Shown: positions 6,766-12,556 of the stretch, piece after piece
Position numbering within the stretch: the stretch's first letter is position 1
Layout: every line of letters begins with the position of its first letter
Source of the DNA: Chloroflexota bacterium
GTDB lineage: Bacteria; Chloroflexota; Dormibacteria; CF-121
Length of the DNA stretch: 15,285 bases
Assembly (NCBI GenBank): GCA_005881235.1
Contig: VBEQ01000174.1
Location: forward strand, 1 to 15,285
Direction: 5' to 3'
Made by a program: the position numbers and the translations under genes
Notes under the pieces: model-generated
What the model was told of the DNA's origin: nothing
Databases searched by the model: none
Seen by the model: the letters and a program-made list of their open reading frames with translations, nothing else

Positions 6766-8477
6766 CGTCGGTACGGAAATATCGCCTCCAGCCGAGTTCC
6801 CGCCCCTGGCGCACTTTCCAGCTCCAAGGTGCCGCCGAGCTCGCGCACCCGCTCCTCGATATTTGCCAGGCCGTGGCCCTGCTGGATCGCGCGCGCCGGC
6901 CTCGCATCGACATCGAACCCATGGCCATCGTCGTCGATGACCAGCCGGGCTCCACTGGCGCCGAAATCAAGCGAGAGCGTCGCGCGCGTAGCCTGCGCGT
7001 GCTTGTAGATGTTGGCCAGCGTTTCCTGGATGATGCGAAAGAGCGCAATCGAGATCGCGGGCGAGAGCGCGTCCTCAGCGGGCGCGCCCACCTCGGCCTG
7101 AACCGGGATTCCGGTGGCCTCCTGGAACTGGCGGCAGAGATCCAGCACCCACTGGCCGATCTCTTTCTCCTTCATGATGATCGGCCGCAACTGGTAGATG
7201 AACGTCCGCATTTCCGATAGAACGTGGTTGGTCTGCTGGATGGAGCTGGTCAGCACCGGGGCGACGGCGCCGGGCTGCTCGGCGACCAGGTCGCGCGCAT
7301 GCTCGAGCTGCAGCCCAAGGGCGTAGACGTACTGGACGAGGCCGTCGTGCATATCGCGGGCGATGCGGTTACGTTCGGCCACCACCGCCATCTCGTTTTG
7401 CTGGTCCTGGACGCGCGCTTGCAGCCGCAGTCGCTCCATACCGAGCGCGACCTGGCGACCGATCTCGTCCAGCAACTCCACCTCGGCGGGGGTCAGGCGA
7501 TCGGGATCGGCGAAGCCGACGACCAGGGTGGCAATCATCCGGCCCTGCCAGCGCACCGGAACAGCCGCCAGCGCCTGCGCCTCACTGTGCGACCAGAAGG
7601 CGTCATCGAAGAGCGGCGGTCGGGCTGTCCGCTGCACCAGGAGCGGCCGGGCCGCCTCCTGAAGGGCAGCCATCAGCGGCAGCGCCGTTAGCGGCTGACT
7701 GCGAAGTGACTCCAGACCGAAGGCGGGCGGATCCGCGGCATCGAAGGCCGCCTCGATGATCTCGCCCTCCTCGTCCGGAAGGATGACGGCGGCAGCGGTG
7801 GCGCGCATGGCAAAAGCCACCTGTTTAACGGCCCGCTGGAGCAATTCCGTCGTCGTCACCGCCTCACTCCCAGCCTCGGCGGTGGCGAGGAGGGCTTCGG
7901 CCCGGCGCCGCGAGGCACGTTCGGTCTCGAAGAGGCGGGCATGGTCGATCGCGACAGCGGCCTGGCTGGCAATCGCCTCCACCAGGCGCTGATGGTCGGG
8001 ACCGAATGGCTCCTTGGCGCCGCGGACCAGGACCAGGGCGCCCAGCAGGTTGTCCTGGGCGCGCAGCGGCGCGGCGAGCACCGTCTTGGCCCGTCGCTCA
8101 GGACCGGTCACCTTGTAGCGGGCATCTTTCGAGGAGTCCTGGATCAATGCCGTCGCGCCGTGACGGACGACCCAGCCGACGACGCCCTCGCCCACCTGGA
8201 AGCTCTTTACCTCTTTCAGCGCTACCGGGACACCCAGGGCCGCTTTCACCTGCAGCTCGCGCCGGGCGTCGTCGAGCAGAAAGATGGTGGCCGCGTCGAA
8301 GGCAACCAGGGCATTCATCCGCTCCAGGATCTCCTTGAGCGTGCGATCGAGGTCGAGTGAGGTGCTGAGCGCGGCGCTGACCTGCGTCAGCAGGCGGTAC
8401 GAGGGCGCCGGGGTTGGGCTGCCGCCCGCGATCACACGGAGCCGGCCCGGTTCGACCTTACGCGCACGCTCCGTCAT
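6762..8477 (-). CDS. GAF-GAF sensor histidine kinase (HisKA_3, NarX/DevS type)
   Basis: A 571-aa cytoplasmic kinase without membrane segments. GAF1 (about 35-180) includes FQVGEGVVGWVV, TVLAAPLRAQDNLLGALVLV and QAAVAIDHARLFE. GAF2 (about 205-350) ends IGRQVALGMERLRLQ. The HisKA_3 dimerisation domain carries the H-box ERNRIARDMHDGLVQ with His377. The HATPase_c domain has the N-box IIQETLANIYKHA, then DDDGHGFD and GHGLANIEERVRELGG. It should autophosphorylate His377 and pass phosphate to the regulator encoded downstream with a 4-bp overlap. GAF domains can bind heme, nucleotides or other small ligands, and I cannot tell which here. The frame stays open to 8624, but that part is the translated hairpin repeat. 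The ATG at 8477 is chosen for its TATTGT 7 nt upstream and for where the domain begins. Confidence 0.92.
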   Translation of the reverse strand: MTERARKVEPGRLRVIAGGSPTPAPSYRLLTQVSAALSTSLDLDRTLKEILERMNALVAFDAATIFLLDDARRELQVKAALGVPVALKEVKSFQVGEGVVGWVVRHGATALIQDSSKDARYKVTGPERRAKTVLAAPLRAQDNLLGALVLVRGAKEPFGPDHQRLVEAIASQAAVAIDHARLFETERASRRRAEALLATAEAGSEAVTTTELLQRAVKQVAFAMRATAAAVILPDEEGEIIEAAFDAADPPAFGLESLRSQPLTALPLMAALQEAARPLLVQRTARPPLFDDAFWSHSEAQALAAVPVRWQGRMIATLVVGFADPDRLTPAEVELLDEIGRQVALGMERLRLQARVQDQQNEMAVVAERNRIARDMHDGLVQYVYALGLQLEHARDLVAEQPGAVAPVLTSSIQQTNHVLSEMRTFIYQLRPIIMKEKEIGQWVLDLCRQFQEATGIPVQAEVGAPAEDALSPAISIALFRIIQETLANIYKHAQATRATLSLDFGASGARLVIDDDGHGFDVDARPARAIQQGHGLANIEERVRELGGTLELESAPGAGTRLEAIFPYRR

Positions 8478-8484
8478 GGGCCGC

Positions 8485-8490
8485 ACAATA
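8485..8490 (-). promoter_or_regulatory. Putative -10 element of the kinase-regulator operon (leaderless)
   Basis: TATTGT lies 7 nt before the ATG at 8477, in a region with no Shine-Dalgarno. No clear -35 is visible. The call depends on the recurring spacing. Confidence 0.4.
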
Positions 8491-8591
8491 GGTGACGGGC
8501 GCAAAGGGGCAGTCCATGCCCGAGTGACAATCTCGTTACACCGAACCGCCTCAAACGCTCGCATGGCACTAGAGCGCCGCTCGCGTGGGCC

Positions 8592-8603
8592 GGCGGGCCC
8601 GCC
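8592..8603. repeat. Perfect 12-bp palindrome GGCGGGCCCGCC
   Basis: The sequence equals its own reverse complement. It overlaps the left flank of hairpin copy 2. It may be an operator or part of the repeat unit, but copies 1 and 3 do not have it. Confidence 0.5.
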
Positions 8604-8640
8604 CCACCCTGCCCTCCCCCGCACACGGGGGAGGGAAATG
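8601..8640. repeat. GC-rich REP-like hairpin repeat, copy 2
   Basis: The most perfect copy. The 10-bp stem 8612-8621/8626-8635 (CCCTCCCCCG with CGGGGGAGGG) closes a 4-nt CACA loop. Left flank CCCCACCCTG and right flank AAATG are shared with copy 1. It lies 54 bp before the lipoprotein gene, between divergent units, so it cannot be a terminator for either. Confidence 0.78.
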
Positions 8641-8676
8641 CAAACCCTGGCTCACGGGTTACTAATAAGCCCTCGA

Positions 8677-8682
8677 TAAACT
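8677..8682 (+). promoter_or_regulatory. Putative -10 element of the TPR-CAP lipoprotein gene (leaderless)
   Basis: TAAACT is followed by 6 nt (GGGGGC) and the GTG at 8689. There is no proper Shine-Dalgarno and no clear -35. Confidence 0.42.
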
Positions 8683-8688
8683 GGGGGC

Positions 8689-10569
8689 GTGAGGCGGCGC
8701 GGCGCGGTACTCCTTATTGCTGCTGCCTTGCTCGTCGCTTGCGATCCGGTTGTCGCGAAGCCCGCCGGACCGAGCGCGGAGTCCGCGCTCGAGCTCATGT
8801 TCGAGAACAAATACTCCGCGGCCACCTCCCAACTCCAGGACCTCATCCGCGCTCATCCGCAGGACGCGAAGGACCATGCCACCTACGCGCTGGTCCTCAA
8901 CTACCAGACCAAACTGAAGCCCGCGCTCGACGAAGCCCTCAAGGCGCAGAAGCTCGCCCCAAAAGACGGCTTCGTCCTCACCGTCCTGACACGCGTCGAA
9001 GATTGGAACAACGACCTCCCGTCGGCCGCACGCGACGGCGCCGCCGCCGTCAAGGCCACGCCGAGCTCGGCTCTCGCCCGAGCCTTTTACGGGGAAGCGC
9101 TCGCGGACGTGGGCCGCTACGACGAGGCGCAACAGCAGCTCACCAAAGGCCAGGACCTCGCCAAGAAGGGATCGGCCTACGACCGCGGCGAGGTCGAACG
9201 GAACTGGAGCAACTACTACCGCGACAAGAAGGATTACACCCAAGCGCTCAATCACCTCAAGCTGGCCGCCGGCGCCCAGCCGAAATGGGTGGAACGGCTG
9301 CTGGAACTGGCTCGCTTTTCAATTGCCCGGCAGGACTTGAGCGCCGCAACCGACTTCCTGAAGCGGGCGGCGACGCTCTCACCGGACGACGCCGGCTTGC
9401 GTGAGCAACTGGGCGACGTCGCCCTTTTCGCTCAGGACTATGGCGTAGCCAAGGCGGCCTACGAGGCGGCGCTCAAACTGCAGCCGCGCAGTGCCCTCGA
9501 CCTCAAGATGCTGGGCGAGTTCGCCGTCGCCGTGGACAAGGATCCGACCGCGGCTGCCAAGGATGAACGCGCCGCGATCGCGGCCGAACCGACCGACCAG
9601 GAGGCGGGCGCCTACCTGGTCGCAGTGTTGCGCTACCTGGCCAAGGACGAAACCGCCGCCACGCAGGCAGCCAAGCAGACCGTCGCTCCGGGCGGGTCGA
9701 GCAGCGCGCCTGCCGCCACCTTCGTCGACCTCGACAAGGCCGACCTCGACCGGCAGGCCGTGGCTCTCGATACCGTCAATCGTTACCGGCGGCTGGCGGG
9801 GCTGACGCCAGTGACAAGCACGCCGGTGGTTCATCAGGCGGCGCTGGCACACGCCTTCTACACCTTCTTCAACGGTGCGCTGCCGAGCATTCGCGACCTG
9901 GGCATCCACAAGGAAGAGGCGAGCGGCCAAGGATATACCGGGGACAACGTCCTGAGCCGGGCGCAACACTTCGGTTATCCGCAGCGCTCCATGGCCGAGG
10001 TCATCACCCATCGGACCGAGCCTGCGGGCGCGGTGGCCGACTGGATCGACTCCGTCTACCACCGCTTTCCGTTGCTGCGGGCGGATCTGGTGGAGCTGGG
10101 CTACGGCGACGCCTACCTCGGACCGCTGAGCGTCCAGGTGATGGACATGTCGTACCGCGAGCGGGCGACCGGACGGATCATCGTTTATCCCGCCGCCAAC
10201 CAGGTCAGTGTGCCGATCGCCTTCAACGGCAACGAAATCCCAGATCCAGCCCCCAACGCCAGTTATCCGATCGGCTACCCCGTGACCGCCACCTTTGACC
10301 GGAATGCGACGGTGACGGTGGGTGGCTTTCATCTCCGCGATCCAGCCGGATTGGACCTGCCCGGAGTCACGCTGCTGCCGAACCAGCCCGACATGGAGAA
10401 TTCCTTCGCCTACATGGCCAACGTCCCACTCAAACCCGGCACCACCTACACTGCCGACCTGAGCTACACGCTGAACGGCAGAGCCGGCCACATCGTCTGG
10501 AAGTTCACCACCGTGCTCGGTGCCAGCCCGACGCCCCAGTCTCAGACGGCCGCGGCCGAACTCCGCTAG
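8689..10569 (+). CDS. TPR-CAP-Ig-like lipoprotein
   Basis: A 626-aa exported lipoprotein. The signal peptide MRRRGAVLLIAAALLVAC has a lipobox LVAC with lipid-attachment Cys18. Residues about 30-335 are helical TPR-like repeats (for example LGDVALFAQDYGVAKAAYEAAL and the NWSNYYRDKKDYTQALNHL unit). A short Gly/Ser/Ala linker follows. Residues about 355-490 are a CAP/SCP domain: LDTVNRYRRLAGLTPV, then His388 in ALAHAFYTFFNG, Glu437 in MAEVIT, and His459 in WIDSVYHRFPLLR. Residues about 505-608 resemble a bacterial Ig-like domain ending TYTADLSYTLNGRAGHIVWK-FTT. CAP domains occur in extracellular proteins and often bind lipids or polysaccharides or act as scaffolds, so a cell-surface role is inferred. 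It diverges from the kinase operon. The GTG at 8689 is supported by the signal peptide starting there. Confidence 0.88.
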   Translation: MRRRGAVLLIAAALLVACDPVVAKPAGPSAESALELMFENKYSAATSQLQDLIRAHPQDAKDHATYALVLNYQTKLKPALDEALKAQKLAPKDGFVLTVLTRVEDWNNDLPSAARDGAAAVKATPSSALARAFYGEALADVGRYDEAQQQLTKGQDLAKKGSAYDRGEVERNWSNYYRDKKDYTQALNHLKLAAGAQPKWVERLLELARFSIARQDLSAATDFLKRAATLSPDDAGLREQLGDVALFAQDYGVAKAAYEAALKLQPRSALDLKMLGEFAVAVDKDPTAAAKDERAAIAAEPTDQEAGAYLVAVLRYLAKDETAATQAAKQTVAPGGSSSAPAATFVDLDKADLDRQAVALDTVNRYRRLAGLTPVTSTPVVHQAALAHAFYTFFNGALPSIRDLGIHKEEASGQGYTGDNVLSRAQHFGYPQRSMAEVITHRTEPAGAVADWIDSVYHRFPLLRADLVELGYGDAYLGPLSVQVMDMSYRERATGRIIVYPAANQVSVPIAFNGNEIPDPAPNASYPIGYPVTATFDRNATVTVGGFHLRDPAGLDLPGVTLLPNQPDMENSFAYMANVPLKPGTTYTADLSYTLNGRAGHIVWKFTTVLGASPTPQSQTAAAELR

Positions 10570-10620
10570 GTTCTCAACTCGGGCACTAGCTCGGCAGGCG
10601 CCCACCCCCTATGGTGAAAC

Positions 10621-10627
10621 AAGGAGG
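10621..10627 (+). promoter_or_regulatory. Shine-Dalgarno AAGGAGG deciding a TTG start
   Basis: AAGGAGG, followed by T, complements the 16S tail perfectly. The GTG at 10627 overlaps it and cannot be its start. The TTG at 10636 stands 8 nt downstream. A TATGGT at 10610-10615 could be a -10 element, but weakly. Confidence 0.8.
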
Positions 10628-10635
10628 TGAGCAAT

Positions 10636-10821
10636 TTGAAATCGTCGAGATTGCGCCGCCAGGCCGGCAACGGGTCGTCCGCCAGCGTGGTGGCCATCTT
10701 CGCGATGGTCATCATCGTGCTCATTCTGCTGCTGGCCTGGTACGGCTTCTTTGGCGGCGGGCACTGGTTCGGCAACAGCGGCGGCAGCGGCATCAACGTC
10801 ACGGTCCACACCACGCCCTAA
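10636..10821 (+). CDS. Small single-pass membrane protein (61 aa) with Gly-rich tail
   Basis: Starting at TTG, the protein has a basic N-terminus (MKSSRLRRQAGNG), one strong membrane helix (about residues 17-39, VVAIFAMVIIVLILLLAWYG) and a Gly/Ser-rich end (GGGHWFGNSGGSG, then INVTVHTTP). The charge pattern predicts the N-terminus inside and the tail outside. I recognise no family. It lacks the processing site expected of a Flp or type IV pilin, so I do not call it a pilin despite the nearby cpaF. It lies 66 nt after the lipoprotein gene and probably shares its transcript. It ends 3 nt before the stop of the convergent PHP-like gene. Confidence 0.7.
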   Translation: MKSSRLRRQAGNGSSASVVAIFAMVIIVLILLLAWYGFFGGGHWFGNSGGSGINVTVHTTP

Positions 10822-10824
10822 GGT

Positions 10825-11904
10825 TCACCGCCAGCTGATGAAGAAGGGCTGACTCCAGGCCCGAGCGCCGTCGTCGCGAACCGCCTCGACCCGGACGTAA
10901 CCTTCATTACCGGTGACCCGATAGGATCCCGAGTTGGCGCTGACGGCTCGTAACAGCCGGCCGCCGCGGCCGATAAAGCGCAGGCTGGAGCCGGGCAGCG
11001 CCTCGGCAGTGATCGTCGACCCGGCAACCGTCAAGTCGGTGAACTCGGCGCCGCTGGATGCCACGAATGCCCCGCGACGAAGCGAGCTCAGCAGTGATAG
11101 CGAATCATCGCTGGAAGCCAGCACGCTGATCCAGGCGCCGCCGATGGCGGGATCGTTCACGCCGGTGGCGTCGTCACCGGCAACGGCGAAGACCCGATTT
11201 CCGGCCGACAGCAGCCGATCCCACAACTCGGTGGCGTCTGCGCTTGCCGCGCCGCCCAGCGCCAGCCGCGCGTCATAGACCTCCAGTCCGTAGAGGCTGT
11301 GAAGACCCATGACGGCGAGCAGCGATTGGGGCTTTGCCGGCGACAGTGGCGCCGCCAGAACGGGAAGCCCGCCATCGGCCGCGATCCAGTCGATCGCACG
11401 CTGCAGTGTCTGCGCGGGCAGCCAGTGATCGATGCCGATCGCCAGCACGTCGGCAAAGGGATAGGTCACGCCCACAGTCGGCACGCCCGGAAGGGCAGGG
11501 CTGCCATACTCCTCCGGCCAGGTGTAGGTATTCATGTCGCTGATACCGAGGAAGGCGTAGCCGTGCGCCGCATACCAGGCGCCCAGCGTTTTCGGCAGGT
11601 CCTTACCGACGCCGCGCACCGAGGCGACCTGCAGGTTGCCCTTGTACCAGGTGCCGCCGGTCGCGTACGGATCAACGACCGTGAGCTGCCTCGCCGGACT
11701 GGTTCCCGGCGCTGCCCTCGAGGATCCCAACTGGTGCCCGAGGATGGCCGAGCCGGCGACTGATACGGCGAGGACCGCGATCAGGGCCGGGTGAAATCGG
11801 CGCCCGGCGAAGGGGGAGCGGAGACGCTCACCCCAAGGGCGTGCAGCTCGCGGCGGATGCGGGCCGCCAGTACGACGGAGCCAGGCGTGTCTCCATGAAG
11901 GCAC
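10825..11904 (-). CDS. Membrane-anchored PHP-fold protein lacking metal-ligand histidines (predicted pseudoenzyme)
   Basis: Up to 359 aa, resembling CehA/McbA-type PHP metallohydrolases. A basic lead precedes one membrane segment (about 39-55), then the PHP-like fold. Expected metal positions are changed throughout. The LHxH motif is LQVA (Gln92, Ala94). The TDHN motif is SDMN (Met124). The LAHP motif is LAAP (Ala185). The DDAH motif is DDAT (Thr247). Glu208 in LEVYD and the fold hallmarks remain (AWYAAHGYAFLGISD, AIDWIAADGGLPVL, ELWDRLLSAG, GAWISV, FVASSG), as does the family-like C-terminal beta domain (GYVRVEAV, ARAWSQPFF). It is therefore probably catalytically dead, perhaps a ligand-binding or structural protein outside the membrane. 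The start is uncertain. The GTG at 11904 would overlap pxpA by 124 nt. A CTG at 11784 overlaps the pxpA stop as CTGA and starts just before the membrane helix. No ATG, GTG or TTG lies between them. Confidence 0.75.
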   Translation of the reverse strand: MPSWRHAWLRRTGGPHPPRAARPWGERLRSPFAGRRFHPALIAVLAVSVAGSAILGHQLGSSRAAPGTSPARQLTVVDPYATGGTWYKGNLQVASVRGVGKDLPKTLGAWYAAHGYAFLGISDMNTYTWPEEYGSPALPGVPTVGVTYPFADVLAIGIDHWLPAQTLQRAIDWIAADGGLPVLAAPLSPAKPQSLLAVMGLHSLYGLEVYDARLALGGAASADATELWDRLLSAGNRVFAVAGDDATGVNDPAIGGAWISVLASSDDSLSLLSSLRRGAFVASSGAEFTDLTVAGSTITAEALPGSSLRFIGRGGRLLRAVSANSGSYRVTGNEGYVRVEAVRDDGARAWSQPFFISWR

Positions 11905-12554
11905 AGTGTTTCAAACGCAATGCGCACGTGGCTGCCGTCGCTTGCCACAACTTCACCAGGAGTGACCAACGATCGAACCTGGCGCGCGACCTCCTCGGGA
12001 TCGGTGAGTACCGCGCCCGCCTCGGACCGCGGTAGTAATGAGCCGTCCGTACGATAGCGCCGGTCGGCAAAGGCCTCGGGCGTGAACGGGTGCCCAACCG
12101 CCGCCGCGGCCCGCGCCATCGCCGACCCGGCGCGTCCGACCAGGCGAAGGTTGGGATCGAATGCGCGAACGGCAGCGACGATGGCCGCCGCAAGGGCGTC
12201 GTCCGCCTCCGCCTGGTTGTAGAGCGCGCCATGAGGTTTGACGTGACGGACGATGGCGCCCTCAGACCGCGCGATGGCGTCCAGCGCGGCAAGCTGGTGG
12301 ACCAGGAGAGCCTTGATGTCCTGAGCGGTCAGTTGCTTTGGACGCCGGCCAAAACCCTCCCGATCGTCATAACCCGGATGGGCACCGACGGCGACCCCGT
12401 GCCGCTGGGCGAGGGCGACGGTCGCCCGCATGGTGAGCGCGTCGCCCGCGTGCAGTCCGCACGCCACGTTGGCCGAGGTCATCAACGGGAGCAGGGCCGC
12501 GTCCGTTTCTTCATCCCCCTCACCGACGTCGGCGTTGAGGTCGATTGGCCGCAC
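11781..12554 (-). CDS. pxpA: 5-oxoprolinase subunit A (LamB/YcsF family)
   Basis: A 257-aa member of the LamB/YcsF family. PxpA works with PxpB and PxpC in ATP-dependent opening of 5-oxoproline (pyroglutamate) to glutamate. Family hallmarks are intact: LNADVGEG (6-13), ACGLHAGD (31-38), GAHPGYDDREGFGRR (57-71) and KPHGALYN (106-113). A typical end follows, with LCLHGDTPGS. Length fits the family (E. coli PxpA is about 244 aa). The GTG at 12554 lies 2 nt after the stop of the NrfD gene, without a Shine-Dalgarno, so it is read as the distal part of the formate dehydrogenase transcript. No pxpB or pxpC is seen in the window. The next gene overlaps its end. Confidence 0.9.
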   Translation of the reverse strand: MRPIDLNADVGEGDEETDAALLPLMTSANVACGLHAGDALTMRATVALAQRHGVAVGAHPGYDDREGFGRRPKQLTAQDIKALLVHQLAALDAIARSEGAIVRHVKPHGALYNQAEADDALAAAIVAAVRAFDPNLRLVGRAGSAMARAAAAVGHPFTPEAFADRRYRTDGSLLPRSEAGAVLTDPEEVARQVRSLVTPGEVVASDGSHVRIAFETLCLHGDTPGSVVLAARIRRELHALGVSVSAPPSPGADFTRP

Positions 12555-12556
12555 CG

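Larger units (their letters stand above)
8478..8688. other. Divergent intergenic region between the kinase and lipoprotein genes
   Basis: This 211-bp gap holds both putative -10 elements near its ends, hairpin copy 2, and a perfect 12-bp palindrome GGCGGGCCCGCC at 8592-8603. It also has a small inverted repeat GAGCG-C-CGCTC just upstream of that palindrome. I see no gene in it. Confidence 0.5.

Noticed and set aside
8478..8624. N-terminal extension of the histidine kinase up to 8624
   Set aside because: It would translate hairpin repeat copy 2 and the divergent promoter region, and the added residues look like translated intergenic DNA.
10636..10821. Flp pilin for the nearby CpaF
   Set aside because: It lacks a prepilin peptidase site and the Glu/Tyr motif of Flp pilins, and the Gly-rich tail does not fit.
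1286..12554. Functional link between the NIF3 gene and pxpA, as in the E. coli ybgI-pxpBCA cluster
   Set aside because: The genes are about 10 kb apart on opposite strands in unrelated operons, so nothing in the sequence supports a link.
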